From Lobulomyces angularis (Eukaryota > Chytridiomycota > Chytridiomycetes > Lobulomycetales > Lobulomycetaceae), in contig JADHYX010000046.1 of the NCBI GenBank assembly GCA_027604685.1, forward strand, positions 19,576 to 83,575: a stretch of 64,000 bases of DNA. The letters run 5' to 3'. The notes below the pieces were generated by a model that saw only the letters and a list, made by a program, of their open reading frames with translations, had not been told where the DNA came from and did no database searches. This document shows positions 34,854-46,988 of this stretch, piece by piece. Both the position numbers and the translations under genes were made by a program. Within the stretch, counting starts at the first letter, position 1. Every line of letters starts with the position of its first letter.

Positions 34854-37451
34854 CTATAGCAAATTGGGATTGAAGCAACAATCTGCTACAGCAACAACAC
34901 TTGATATTTCTTTCACATCATGTACTCTTAATAACAAAACTGCTCCAGAAGCAATGGCAACTGAACATGCACCTGCGGTACCATATAATCTTTTATTATC
35001 CTTAGGGTCTTTGCTGTTAACAGCAGCGCCAATAAAGCCTTTCCTGCTTGGTCCAACCAGTAAAGGAAATCCTTTCAAGTGGCCATTTGAAACTAGAACT
35101 TTCAAATCCCTCAACAACTTGAAATTTTGCTTCACTGTCTTTGCAAAACCGATACCAGGATCAATTAAAATCTTCCATCTTAATACTCCAGCAGATAATG
35201 CTAACTCCACTCTCTTTTGCAAACTCCTCTTAATGCTACTGGTTATGTCTTCTCCACGATAGTCTGTTTTACTTTGCATGGTTTTTGGTGAACCTTTCAT
35301 ATGCATAATGCAAACCGCTGATTTTGTTTTCGCCCAAAGCTTGATCATTTCTGTTTGAGCTAAATCTCCTTCATCATCATCAACAAACCCCAATCCACCA
35401 GTGACGTCATTAATCATATCACAACCAGCTTCTAACGCAGCCGCAGCAACTGCTGGTCGATATGTATCTACAGAAATTGAAATGGTACATAGCTTAGGAT
35501 CATTTCTAATGGCTTTAATAACTGGAATAACGCGCTCCAATTCTACTTCCAGGCTAACTTCATCAGCGCCTGGTCTTGTAGACTGACCACCAATGTCAAT
35601 AATTCCCGCACCATCTTCAATCAATGCTTCAACTTTCAACAGTACCTTTTCCATATTAAGTTTCTCTTCACTAGAGTTCATCAGGTTCATTCCATCACTA
35701 AATGAGTCCGAAGTAACATTCAGAATCCCCATCAATATGGTTGGCCCGTTACAAAGTTTCCACACTTTGTCACCAATTGGATATACTTTATAAATTGCAG
35801 GCTTAGTGGAAATTGGATGTCCATTTTCTCTTTCTTCTTCTTTTAAAACTTCAAAGTTATATTCTAAACTGGACAGTAGTTGTGTAGAAGTTCTGCACAA
35901 AACTGGGTGCTCCAGATTGGGTGCAATACTAAAATAATTACAAAAAATTAATTTCAAATTATTTTTTCATACTCCACTAGCGGGCGCAAAACAAATTCCC
36001 TTTCATGGACTCGTGCATGAGGAATAATTAAGTCCTTTTCATGAATTGTCAAATCATCAAAATATAATATATCCAGATCTATAGGTCGAGGACCATTAGT
36101 AACTCGAACTCCTAAAGCTTCTCTACCAAGTTCTTTTTCAATATTCTGTAAATACCTCAGTAAAACTTTTGGATCCATAGATGTTGAAACCTTCAAAGAA
36201 TATCTGTTAAAAAAATTCTAAATTGCCGCGTTCTACCTTCACCACAGCGTTTAAGAACATTGGCTGGTCTTTTACATACATTGCTTCAGTCTCATATAAA
36301 AAGGATGTCTCTTTAACCTTTAGTAAGTTTGAAATATTCATCTTTGAAATTGCTAGTTCTAAGTTCTTGGATCTATTTCCTTCATTGGTCCCCAAAGCTA
36401 TAAAAGCAGTATGGTTTAGATCTACATCTTCATAAAGATGTTGAGCGTTTTTTATAAAGTTGCTATCAAATTCATTTAATTAATATAGACGTATATATTG
36501 GTACTTACAAATCATCAAAAGTTCTTGTAACTTCAACACTAGTGCTGTCCGCGAAGGTGTTTGCGTTTGGTTTATAGATTTGAACAGTAATCTAAATAAA
36601 AAAAAAAATAAAAAAAAAATGAAAATCTTAGCAGGTAAAATAAACAAATGTGCCTTTGGAACTAAGCAATCAACAACACAAGTTTTGGCAATAGCCAATG
36701 CTAAGGCTTCTAAAGTTTTAAATTTTGATTCATCCACAAATTCATACACTACGTTACAGATAGTCCGGTAATCATGAGATTTTTCACTTAAGTGAATAAT
36801 TAGACTCAACGTTAAACGTTGTTTCTCTTGTCGCTCCCAGCTGTACAAACCAATAATGGCGTTTAAATTCAAATTTTTTATTATTGTCAAGTCTGTGGGA
36901 TTTTTATGATCCCTTCCTCTGGAAATTAAACACGACGCATAGTCAGCAAGTAACAAGGCTCTATTTTAAATAATATAATTTAATTTTCTTTGCAGTTTTT
37001 AAAAAGGTTGATAACTTTAAATGGGGACAAATGTCTCTTTAATCGAAAGTAAAAAATTGAGGTACGCTCAAAATAAAGAATAATTGGTTTGTAAAAATTT
37101 CCTGACCTAGGTTTTCTGAGTTCCAGTTCAACATTTTTTATAACGTCGTTCTTCAAAATTACTTCAGATAATTTTTGCGCCAGCTCATGAATTGTCTTTA
37201 TAGATTGATTTTCTTTAATTGTTTTGGTAATCTTAAAAAATATTAATTTAATGCCAAAGTATGAAGAAAATATTCGATACATCATTGTTAATGGTTGAAT
37301 AATTAACGCTTTTTTTTAAGTTATCCCTTTCATCTAACTTTTCAATTTCCATAGTAACATTTAAAATTAATGGTTGTTCCTTCACACGGCTCCAGTTATC
37401 CATTCCACATATGGTTGATAATTTTAAGTTATTTATTGAAACCTTATCCAT
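34854..37451 (-). CDS. FOL1: Trifunctional folate synthesis protein (DHNA x2, HPPK, DHPS)
   Basis: One polypeptide of about 790 residues carries three consecutive enzymes of dihydropteroate synthesis. The N-terminal part has two tandem dihydroneopterin aldolase units: first VSINNLKLSTICGMDNWSRV with EQPLILNVTME, then TIIKNLNLNAIIGLYSWERQ with KQRLTLSLIIHL. HPPK follows: MGTNEGNRSKNLELAI, VKETSFLYETEAMYV, DQPMFLNAVV and GPRPIDLDILYFDD. The C-terminal part is dihydropteroate synthase: ILMGILNVTSDSFSDG, IIDIGGQSTRPGADE, ISVDTYRP, MINDVTGGLG, ILIDPGIGFAKT, LLVGPSRKGFIG and RVHDV. This is the fungal FOL1 layout and the sulfonamide target. All signature motifs are intact. The upstream neighbour PRMT5 ends 190 bp before the start on the same strand. 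Confidence 0.95.
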
Positions 37452-37643
37452 TTTTTCTTTTTTTTTTTTTTTTTTCCCAAAAATTTGGAGATCTTACATT
37501 ATATTCATTTATTAATTTAATATAATTCTATTTGCCTTCAAAGTAATATTATGCAATTCAAAATAGTTACAAGTATTTAAATATTAATCCTATTTTTTGC
37601 ACTTTAATTAGAAAAAACATAACTTTCTTGTTGAGGACGGATT

Positions 37644-40129
37644 CTATCCCTGCAACCCAATCCAACTTGAACGACCACCTCCATTATGTAATTGTAATGG
37701 GCCATTACTCAAACTTTGTCCACCTTTTTCTGCAGAAGACACACACCACTCATACCATACTTTATTACTATCAGTTCTTCTCCATATGTGAATCTCCACT
37801 TCTCCATTAGCAGATAAATACATTGGAGTCTAAAATTAATTTAATAAAAATTAATTTTAAAAGATTACCTTTATTGGAAAGTATATGGGAAACCACGAAT
37901 TCATATCCTTTGAATGATCATCTGGGTGTGTGCTAAGAAAGACATCTTTATACAAAGTTGCATGAAAATATCCCGCCATCCCATGCTGAAATAAAAATTA
38001 ATTATGCTAATTTAAATCAGTGCTAAAGAGTACCATGAAAATCCCATTTTTGCCGATGCTATTTCCATCAACATTAAATTTCAAAATTTCGTATCTATTG
38101 TTATGAAGATTAAAATTTTCGTGGCCTAATCTTGTTTCAAAATTTTTCTCTCTATAAGGATGACAATATGTGAATACCTTTTGTGGTTTTGCTTAAAAAA
38201 AAAAAACATGTTTAGAGAAAAATACACGCACTCTTACAAATGTGAACTGCTCTATGGATTTTAACAACATATCCTGTTTCATAGCTGGAATTAACATAAT
38301 TACTTAATTTTGACTGTGGTAAAGTTGACACCTGCTGATGAAGTTTTGTACTTGAGATTGGATTGAGATAACTTGTATAACTACAAGGAATTGAGATTCC
38401 AGAGCTTTTCAAAAATTTTTGTGCTCCATCTAAACATTCAGGAGAAAGTTCATTGTCACCAAAAGAACCCAGTAATTCACTTATTAATATGTCGCACTAA
38501 AAAACAAAAAAATTGTAAATTTTACTTTATAATAGAGTATACTTGTTCTGGCGCAACCCAGTACCGCATATCAGAGTTCACTACAGTTACCGAATCCCCC
38601 CACAAAGATTTTTTTTTTTCTAACAAACTGGCAAATGAATTAATAACAGAGAATGACGAAGCAGTTAAAAAAAAAAAAATATTGTTTTACACTACGTATG
38701 CATTCGGATTCTTATCTAAAGCGTATATTTTTACTTTTCTTCCACTCCGATTAGCAGCATTAAGTGAATTCTGCACCAACGGTCCTCTTCCTGCACCTAC
38801 AACCATAACTACACTAAGAGCAATTGTTCAAAATTCAAAAAGATAAATTCCTTAATACGTTACTGAATTAGGATCATCCGAGGAACGATCCATCAGAGCT
38901 TTGTAAATGGCCTAATGTAGTTATATAAAAATAAAAAGGACTTTTTTACCTCTTCATACAGTTGATACTTTTTGGGGCAACTTTCGAATACCTCATAAGT
39001 TGAAGATTCGAGATGATCCATTAAGGGCTATTTTTTTGGTATTCATTAATGTGATAAAACAACTGTACCTGCAGTGGCGCCTGAAGAAAACTTGATTGTT
39101 AACATAATATTTTATATTAAAATTGAAAATTCAATATAATGTTTTACTCATAGTAATCTCTGCATAAGGCATCCTGTTCACTTAAGGTTGGTAAGTTGTT
39201 ATATAAGTACCAAATGTAATCGAGGTAAGCGGATATGCCGCCTTTGTTGCCAACAGGATTAGTACTCTCAGAAGACAGTGCCAATCTTACTGGTACCTAT
39301 TTCAAACTTCCTTAATAATTTCTGATGTTGTGGAGTTGTTACCTCCATAAACAGAGCCAAAAATTGCTGATGACATTTTTTTAAAGCAGGGTACTTCAAA
39401 TTATTGGAAAGGAAGCAGCTGGTTTTTACTATAACTAATGAAACTGGCTCTGCAAACCACTTTTTTAACGCTTCTTCTTGAGAATTTAACTCCAGTACTA
39501 TAAAAAAAATTAGGCACCCGGCAAACAATAATACCAACAGATAATCTAACATTATCTTCGCAGACACTTTTGATAAAACTAAAAGTTTCCCAACCTTGTT
39601 CAGAAGAGGCAGGAATCCTAATCCAGATCTAAATAAAGTATCATGTAAAAAGTCAATAAAATAAGATGTTTAAGCACGTTTATATAAGGGCAATTATTCA
39701 GCATAGAGTTTATAAATCTGGCAAAATTCATGACAATTCTAGTATTTATGTGATCTTCATTAACATTCTTAACCGATAAAATTAATGGCACTGGAAATAA
39801 AACACAAGTAATTCCTAGAAAAGCAGCCCACTCTAGTTCCCTTTTTAGTTTAGATTCAGCAGATTGCAACAGCACTGGATCATTCGAAAACAAATTTTCT
39901 ATTGAAGAAACTTTCCCCACATGGGAATAAGGATCATCTATCACTTAGGGTAAATGACAATTTTTGATAAAGGAAAGTTACCCGTAGTGTTTAGATGATA
40001 TCCATCAGAATTAACCTTTTTCAAGTTTGTTATGGCGAAATTAAAATTATTGTTTTTAAAAAAATTGTTATCCATCAAATCATCTTCTTTGGAAATTATC
40101 TCTAGTCCTACAGATAAACTCTTCGTCAT
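37644..40129 (-). CDS. PRMT5: Protein arginine methyltransferase 5 (symmetric dimethylation)
   Basis: Type II arginine methyltransferase (Skb1/Hsl7 in yeasts) of about 650 residues, acting on Sm proteins, histones and cell-cycle regulators. N-terminal TIM-barrel part: [14 protein letters not shown] and later [23 protein letters not shown] site: [16 protein letters not shown] and [13 protein letters not shown]. Then [15 protein letters not shown] and the double-Glu loop [19 protein letters not shown], which is diagnostic of PRMT5. The C-terminal barrel ends [16 protein letters not shown] and [17 protein letters not shown]. At least ten short introns. No damage seen. It is divergent from GRASP with a 436-bp shared space. 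Confidence 0.92.
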
Positions 40130-40565
40130 TATTTTGAATTGATTGAAATTACTCTTTTTTCTTATTAAAAAAAAAAAAAAAAAACTAGTAAAAAAAGTTA
40201 TTGAAGGAAAAGTTAAAAGAACCTTCTTTGAAAAATTAGTTTTTCCTCATAGTAATTTATTTCTGATTACCTTTTTGTTGATGCATCTAATACTCTACAC
40301 TAGAAAGGTTTTAGACCTGTTTTTCTTAGTACTTTCCTATTGTACCATTGTATAATGTGGTTATTAAAGCAATAAACTGCATGTAACTGCATTTAACTGT
40401 AAATAATCAAATTCAATTAAGCAAAATGAACCTTCTTTAGCCTTGATACAATCTCTATTATTGTACCAAAATTTTTTGAAAATTTCCAAAAATTTAATTG
40501 ATTTCAATAATTAAAAATAGTGTTATAATTGTTGTTCTGTACTTTCAAAACTTTAGTGACTTACT
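40130..40565. promoter_or_regulatory. divergent intergenic space PRMT5 / GRASP
   Basis: About 436 bp holding both promoters. A tandem, slightly varied repeat GCATGTAACTGCATTTAACTG is at about 40379-40399. Otherwise AT-rich with no ORF of note. Confidence 0.35.
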
Positions 40566-41815
40566 ATGGGAAATGAGCAGTCAACATTAGAATTGGAAGA
40601 AAATGCTGCTTCGTCTAAAGGATATCATGTTTTGAAAGTAATTTCTGGTTCACCAGCATTTGAAGCTGGTTTGGATCCATATTTTGACTATATCTTATTT
40701 GTGAATGGTTACAGAACAGATAAAGAATCAATAATACTGACCGAAGCTATGAGGTCTAATGTGAATCAAGTTGTTACGTTAATTGTTTATTCCTCCAAGA
40801 GACAAGATGTTCGAGGTATTTTAATATAAAATTATCCATTTAATTCAAAACAGAGGTGAAAATTACTCCTTCTGACAAATGGGGTCGACCTGAGGATGGT
40901 TTGACAGGTTGTAGAGTGAGATTTTGTGATTACGAAGGTGCTGCTGAAAATGTTTGGCATGTCTTGGTACAATTTAGAATCTAAAATATTTAATACTTAA
41001 CTTTTGAATTATTGATATAATTTACTTATGTATGATTGAATTTAATTTTTTTTTCAGACAGTTCACCCAGATTCTCCTGCAGAAAATGCTGGTTTGCAAT
41101 CTAATACGGACTATGTTGTTGGATCTCCAAATCAGCACTTACGAGAAAAAAATGATTTATTTAAGTTAATTGAAGTACATTTGCAAAAGCCTTTGCAACT
41201 GTTGGTATATAATTCCACAATTGACGAAATCAGGGAGGTGTTGATACTACCAAATAAAGACTGGGGTGGCGTGGGATATTTAGGATGTGATATTGGATAT
41301 GGGTAACAATTGTAAAACTGCAATCCTCCTATGATACCAAAATTATATAATTCAAAAATATTTACTTTATTTTATTTTTATTTGAAAATGACTATAGATA
41401 CCTGCACCGAATTCCGCTCAGTATAAACTCAACATTTTACACTTCAAAAAGTAACAACCACATAGAAAACGAAGAAGATCTAGAACAAGTTATCAATACT
41501 GAAGCAAACGATAACATTTTGAACAGCAGTGGAGAAATTGAGATGGAAAGTTTAGAAGACATGGATACATCTGAATTACATTTATTAAATGAAAGGGAAG
41601 AAACTGAAAAAGTTAACTTTGTTGAGAATAAGATACATAATAAATCTGCTGATGGCAATATAGTAAAGCAAAAGCTGCCTATCAAGGATCCAAATGTTTT
41701 TAATGATAATCAAAAAGTAGTCGAGATTGTAAATAATAATTTAGAAAAATCAGATACAGTTGCAGTTGCTGCTGATATTGGTATTAGTCGCGATGTTGAA
41801 TTGCCTACAAATTGA
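40566..41815 (+). CDS. GRH1: GRASP/GORASP Golgi reassembly-stacking protein
   Basis: Golgi stacking and secretion factor with two PDZ-like domains. It starts [12 protein letters not shown], a good N-myristoylation signal. PDZ1: [33 protein letters not shown], and [15 protein letters not shown]2: [54 protein letters not shown] and [20 protein letters not shown], the very conserved GRASP core. The C-terminal tail is acidic and disordered, with no recognisable regulatory motif, and ends [10 protein letters not shown]. About 360 residues in five exons. Animal GRASPs use the myristoyl group for membrane tethering whereas yeast Grh1 is acetylated, so the myristoyl-type start is informative. Confidence 0.92.
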
Positions 41816-41987
41816 AATGATTTTACTATCATTTTGATATTTAAAAAATCACAGTTTCGTTTTTAGGTCATAAATATAATCAATTATAGAAAATTTTGTT
41901 AATTTTTTGAAGAAAAACATAATTATTTTAACTATAGATAAAATCAAGAAATAAGAAGATATCGCAGGTACAACTTATAAAAAATCA

Positions 41988-43422
41988 TTAAACATATTTT
42001 TGAATCAAACTGGCATTCAACAAATTAGCTTCCTTTAAATTTAATGTTTCATCTGAAATCTGCTTATTGGGAAATGCTGTCATAAAAACATAATTTCGCT
42101 GACTCTCCCCTGGTCTACTCAAATTCACAAATTGTCTCAAATCAGAAACATGATGTGTATGATTAAATCTTGCCACCATTCTATTTAAAAAAAATGAAAA
42201 GTTAAAAAAAAAAATTTATATTTAACCTTGTTCCATCTCCTAATCTTAGTTGAATAGAAGTAGTTGGTAAACTTTCATCTACAGAATATGAAGACTTAGC
42301 TTTTTCAATATCCGGCTCACGTGTAACAGATGAAGAAGGAAAACTACCTGGCAAATTTGCATTATGAGATGAGGAGACAACTGGAGCACCAAGCCTGTTT
42401 CCAGTCCCGGAAAAAGGTTTTAAAGGTTTATTCTTTGGTTCTTTATAATCTTCTTCCATATTTTGTTGAACTTTTAGTTCTACATGCTGCCCGAATTTAA
42501 CGTCCAAAAAGTCCAAAGGGGCACGACTAGAAACATTTAATTTTCTTTATATTCTTTCAACAAATACCCCATTTTGATGCTTTCCAGAAAAGATTTGTTT
42601 TTAGGGTCATTGTAGTCCAGTAATGGACCATCGTTAATTGTAAATCCATTCTTCCAAAAAGTTAAAACCCTTTCTGCCTTTATAAAAGTATTTAGTTTTC
42701 TTTTATTCAGATATTAGCTGTATATTGTTGATTTTTCGTACCACTTCTTGAACAGGTTCTTCAGACTCACTAGGAATTATAGGACCATGAGTCGTAGAGC
42801 TACTGCCACCATCATCAGCTCCTAATTTAAAACCTTGACCAAAATTGTGCGCTTTCTTTTTTTTGGAAGAATCATCCTCTTCTTTAGGTTTTCCACCGGT
42901 TTCTTTTGCAATTTGCAATATATCTTTTACTAAGTTCGGAGCATCTTCTTTTTTTTTTCCACTTCCACTTTTCATAAAAATTCCACTAGAAAGTATTAAT
43001 AAACGGATGTAAGAAAACTAAAAACCTTTTTTCTCCCCCTGCATATAAATTTTGACCCTCTTCGTCGTCTTCCTCGTCATTTTTACTAGAATTTATAATA
43101 TCTTTCATTGAAACAATTCGACTAAAATGCTTATTCAACACTGCTGCAACATAAAAAAAAAAAAAATACTTACCTTTTTGGATCTGGTTTCTCGTTTTTA
43201 GTTTTACTAGAAGAAGATGAAGAGGAAGTATTTTGTAATGTGTCTCTTGAGTTAAAGAATGAATTTACAGCAGTCTGGTGGTGAACAGAAAAAATAAACA
43301 ATTAAGATTCCATTAACATTTTACAAAAATACTTGAACATCACCGTTATTTGCATCTAAAAAAAATTTAGCTTCTTCGGGGGTTCCATTTGTAATTGACT
43401 GAAATTCAGCAGAAGGATTCAT
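41988..43422 (-). CDS. SHP1: p47/SHP1 (UBA-SEP-UBX), Cdc48 cofactor
   Basis: Adapter that recruits ubiquitylated substrates to Cdc48/p97. UBA-like N-terminus: ITNGTPEEAKFFLDANNGDV then AVNSFFNS. A Ser-rich and acidic linker follows with SRIVSMKDIIN-like sequence and QNLYAGGEKSG, the standard linker motif of p47. SEP domain: LTFWKNGFTINDGPLLDYND and SRAPLDFLDVKFGQHVELKV. Linker GTGNRLGAPV. UBX domain: TTSIQLRLGDGTR, MVARFNHTHHVSDLRQFVN, RNYVFMTAFPNKQISDETL and NLLNASLIQKYV, including the FPNK Cdc48-contact loop (FPR in others). About 400 residues in about eight exons. All parts in the expected order and no damage seen. Confidence 0.92.
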
Positions 43423-43931
43423 TTTCTGATTGCAAAGTTTTCGTAATATACTTAAAGGGTTTTCTATTAAAAGAAAATTTTACAGCTGTTTAGAAGTTCA
43501 CCAATTTTTATGATTAAAACTTCCCTAATATAAACTATGCTTTGAAGTTCAGTAATTTATTATCATTTTAACTTAAAGATAGGAAAACAAAAAACTAAAA
43601 AAGTTTCAATTCTAAACTTTTCAAAATCACCATTGTCAATTATATCACATCTATTTATCGCTTTAATAGGTTAATGTTAAAAAAAAAAAGGTAAAAGGAT
43701 TACTGAAGTTTTTATAGAATAAAGAAAGTAACATTGGAATAAGCAAAGAACTGAGAAAATGGAAAGTCTTTGGTGTGTGATGAATATCTGAATAGTCTAA
43801 TATATTAAACTAAATATATTTCTTAAATTATTTATACAATATTTTTAACTTCTTATTGCAAGTCGAGATTCCGAGGGTTTGACCATAAATCCTAATTGGT
43901 ATTCGTTTAATTTTCTGTTACAAATCAAAAA
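43423..43931. promoter_or_regulatory. divergent intergenic space SHP1 / R2-like gene
   Basis: About 510 bp of AT-rich DNA with both promoters. No ORF. I looked for an ACGCGT cell-cycle box, expected for ribonucleotide reductase genes in fungi, and did not see one. Confidence 0.35.
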
Positions 43932-45338
43932 ATGCTCACCGCAGTGAACGATTCTGAGATAAACTTAAACTTAAATAAACTAAAAAACATTTCAATTGAT
44001 GCGAACTGGGAGGAAAGCAACATGTCAAACAAAAATGAGACTGAACAAATTTTGAGAGAAAACAATAAACGTTTCGTTTTATTTCCAATTGAATACAATC
44101 AAGTATTATTGAAATTCCTTGCAGTATTGACTTCTATATTCTTCAATTTTTTTTTATAATAGATTTGGGAATCCTATAAAAATTCCGAAGCCAGGTTTTG
44201 GTCTGCTGAAGAAGTAGAGCTATCTGATGATGCTGAAGGTTTGTTATATTTACAATTTAAGCGACATGGGTTGCAACTTAGTTTATAAATATTTGTTAAA
44301 ATCTTTGCAATGTTCTTACTTTTTAAATTTTGAAAAAGACTTTAATCACTTGACTGGAAAAGAAAAAGCTACTATCTTACAGATATTATCCGTATTGGTG
44401 AAAAATGGCTCACTACTGGGTACTGACATTTTTAAGCGTTTCAACACAGATGTACAAGCTGCCGAAGCCAGGTATTCTTGCTTGACACCCTTTCACTTAT
44501 TACAAAAATATATGTTTTATTATTTATTTCATTTTTAGAGCAGCCTTTGGTTTTCAAATAATGCAAACAAACATTCATACAGAGCTATTTTCGGTTTTAC
44601 TTGAACTTTTTTTAGATGGTGCTGACGGAGATTATCTGATTGAAACAATCAACGAATGTATTAAATCAATAATCCTGCTGTTAATCAATATGAAATTTTT
44701 TTTCTTTAGTACCCAGTGATAGTAGGAAAGAAGCTTGGATTGCTTCTAACATTTTGGAATCCCAGGATGATTTTGCCACTAGATTGACGTGTTTAGCAGT
44801 GTATTTTAAGTTGTTTTTATCAACACCAGCTGTGGTATTGATTCATTTTCAAAAAGAAAATGTTTTACCTGGATTAATTAGATCCATTAGTAAAGTATAC
44901 AGAGATTGGATGGGATATTATAAATTTGCTATTTTATTATTACAGCATTTAACTTCAATACCAAGTCAAAATAAAGTTGAAGAAATTATTAGAGAGGCTA
45001 TTAGTATTGAGGAAATGGTTTTGACGGATATATCTAATTTGAGTGGAGGAAACCTATTTATTAATGGAGCTGATTTGAATCTGATATTTCTTAAAAACTA
45101 TATAAGGCAAATGGGTAGAAAAGCTTTATTAGATTTAGGTTACGCAGAAGAAGGTATATTATTCGAAAATGACTTAGTTGGAGAAGATCTAGACTTTGTG
45201 GAACGATTGGAGAATATGTTGGAAGCCGAGGCAAGAAAAGATGACAATGAAAGTGATTATCCAATAAAACAAAGTTCCTTGGCCCAAAAGAGCGTTGTAA
45301 GCGACCATAGAACATTTTCCCTTGATGATGATTTCTAA
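43932..45338 (+). CDS. Ribonucleotide reductase small-subunit homologue without metal ligands (Rnr4-like)
   Basis: About 375 residues over five or six exons, clearly of the R2 family: ENNKRFVLFPIEYNQ, IWESYKNSEARFWSAEEVEL, FGFQIMQTNIHTELF, NVLPGLIRSISKVYRDWMGY, LLLQHLTSIPSQNKVEEII, and the C-terminal FSLDDDF, the R1-binding peptide. Using mouse R2 numbering for the aligned blocks, the ligands and radical site read: D139 is Glu (EEVE), E170 is Thr, H173 is kept, Y177 is Phe (HTELF), E233 is Tyr (LAVYF), E267 is Trp and H270 is Tyr (RDWMGYY). It therefore cannot build the di-iron/tyrosyl radical cofactor. Yeast Rnr4 is a dead R2 partner of Rnr2 with a similar pattern, including Asp to Glu at the first site. 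The reading frame is open throughout, so this is a maintained gene. Role as a structural R2' partner is inference. Confidence 0.85.
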
Positions 45339-46012
45339 TATCTATCATCCATCAATACGTTACTTTTTAATAGTCCACACTTCAGATGGAAATCTTGCTT
45401 TAAATTAAATATAGTGTAAAATATTAAATATTTTGTCTTGTATTGTTTCTGAAGAATAAAATTATGTATTCTTAATTTTGATACAGTTTACTTAAACAAT
45501 GTAATTACTTTTAAAAATTCGTCCTAATGTATATAAAGATGATAAATTCACTTCTTATGAGGTTATAAATTTTTTTAAAGTATATTGAATTAATTATTAA
45601 AGTTGTATTTGTTACTTGTCAATAGAATCTTCAAATCCTCAAATCATAATGACAGTGTCGGTAGAAAGATACGAGGAACAAATCCAATATTGTAGTTCCA
45701 AATGGAACAACGACTCTGGAATTTTTTATATTTTCTTGCATTATTTGTGTTTTAGGTTCTCTTTTAATTTCAATTTTGTTACAGTTGTTTTATCTTCAGA
45801 ATAGATTTAATTAAAGCATCATCCACTTACTGTTATTGTGAAGTTTTTTACAATAAAGCAGAATATTTTTATTTGCACAAAAAAAGAAAAAAGTAACAAT
45901 AACAGAGGTTTTGGATCCTTTCAAGCAAACATCTCAAACACACTTAGGATTTCACTGTTTATCAATAAAGCTTTGTTAATTGCAGAATTTAATTTAATAA
46001 CACTAATTTAAA
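45339..46012. other. intergenic stretch
   Basis: About 670 bp. A 51-codon ATG ORF at about 45649-45804 (MTVSVERYEEQIQYCSSKW) ends in a hydrophobic AT-driven tail and matches nothing I know. Otherwise noncoding. Confidence 0.4.
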
Positions 46013-46569
46013 ATGGATGATGATTCAAAAGAGGATATTAAGTTACTTAGACAAAGAAAACAAAAGAAGCCTTTGAAAATTTCAGAGTCTACTAAAGATG
46101 ATAATACAAATGAAGACTCTATCATCAATGAAAATATCAAAGAAGGAAAAGAATTACATAAAATTTTAAGTAAAGTTGATAAAAAAGTTCCGATAAAAAT
46201 GAACAGTTTGTAAGAAAATAATAATTGCAAAAAATAATAAAATTCAGGAATCCAATTAATTTTTTAATATTTAGAGTATTGTTCAAATTTGTGTTTTTTT
46301 CATTACTGGTTTTAGTAGGGCCGTTAGCTACGTATTATGTAGTTTACAACACCTCAGGTAATGAATAATGAATTTTTTTTTTACTTTTTAAAATAAGAAT
46401 ATTCTAATGGTTCTTAGTAAGAAATTTTATTCAAAAAAGTAAATAATAATTGTTTTTGCTTATGTACACTATTTTAGAGAATACAATGTATGCTGCAATT
46501 TCAAGTGTGGTAATGGTAAATTTTATCATGATTATATACATAGTAGTAGCATTTTTGGAAGCAGAGTAA
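46013..46569 (+). CDS. VMA21: VMA21-like V-ATPase assembly factor
   Basis: Small ER membrane protein that chaperones assembly of the V0 sector of the vacuolar H+-ATPase. Three exons, about 120 residues. A polar, charged N-terminal region (about 65 residues, longer than usual) precedes two transmembrane helices: VLFKFVFFSLLVLVGPLATY and MYAAISSVVMVNFIMIIYIV, ending VAFLEAE. The first-helix proline, the YAAI start of helix two and the VN within it fit the VMA21 pattern. The exact ER-retrieval signal of yeast Vma21 (KKED) is not present; the end is LEAE. Confidence 0.75.
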
Positions 46570-46988
46570 GTCGAAAATGAGAGGTTTATTGTAGAGTTAC
46601 GGTTATGAGGTTTTTTTATACTGGATTTAGGAATTTAATTTTTAAGATTTGTATTATAACAGAAAATACATTCAACTTTATAAAGTATTTTTAATTTTAT
46701 GTTGTATCAAAAACATCCTTTTTTTTGTTTACAACACTTTACAGCTTCACGATTTCACTTCAATTATTGCATGTTTCATACTGCAATGTATTATAATTAA
46801 GATCATGACATAAGCTATATTAAAAAGTTCATACATTTTCCTTTAAAAAAAAAAGTAATAATATTCAACAAAAAAATTCAACAAAAAAATTTTGAGTATA
46901 TATTTTTTAAAAGTCAACCTAAATATTAAGAATTAGCTTGACTAACATTATTGATAACTTAAGAAGCAATTATTTTGAAACAGTAAGT
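46570..46988. other. intergenic stretch
   Basis: About 420 bp of AT-rich DNA, with a tandem copy of AAAAAAATTCAAC at 46867-46885. The following gene frame is open upstream to 46938, but the first ATG is at 46989. Confidence 0.4.

Noticed and set aside
34864..35262. Plus-strand ORFs inside the DHPS region, also 35401-35793
   Set aside because: They are antisense mirrors of the conserved FOL1 coding exon on the minus strand and have no motifs.
41132..41323. Minus ORFs opposite GRASP (41132-41323 and 41437-41685)
   Set aside because: Mirror frames of conserved GRASP exons.
43932..45338. First impression of V-ATPase subunit H
   Set aside because: The N-terminal RFVLFPIEY..IW..YK and C-terminal FSLDDDF are specific to ribonucleotide reductase R2.
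45616..45804. 62-codon ORF downstream of the R2-like gene
   Set aside because: Opens at a non-ATG codon; the ATG-started part is 51 codons with a phenylalanine-rich tail typical of AT-rich noncoding DNA.
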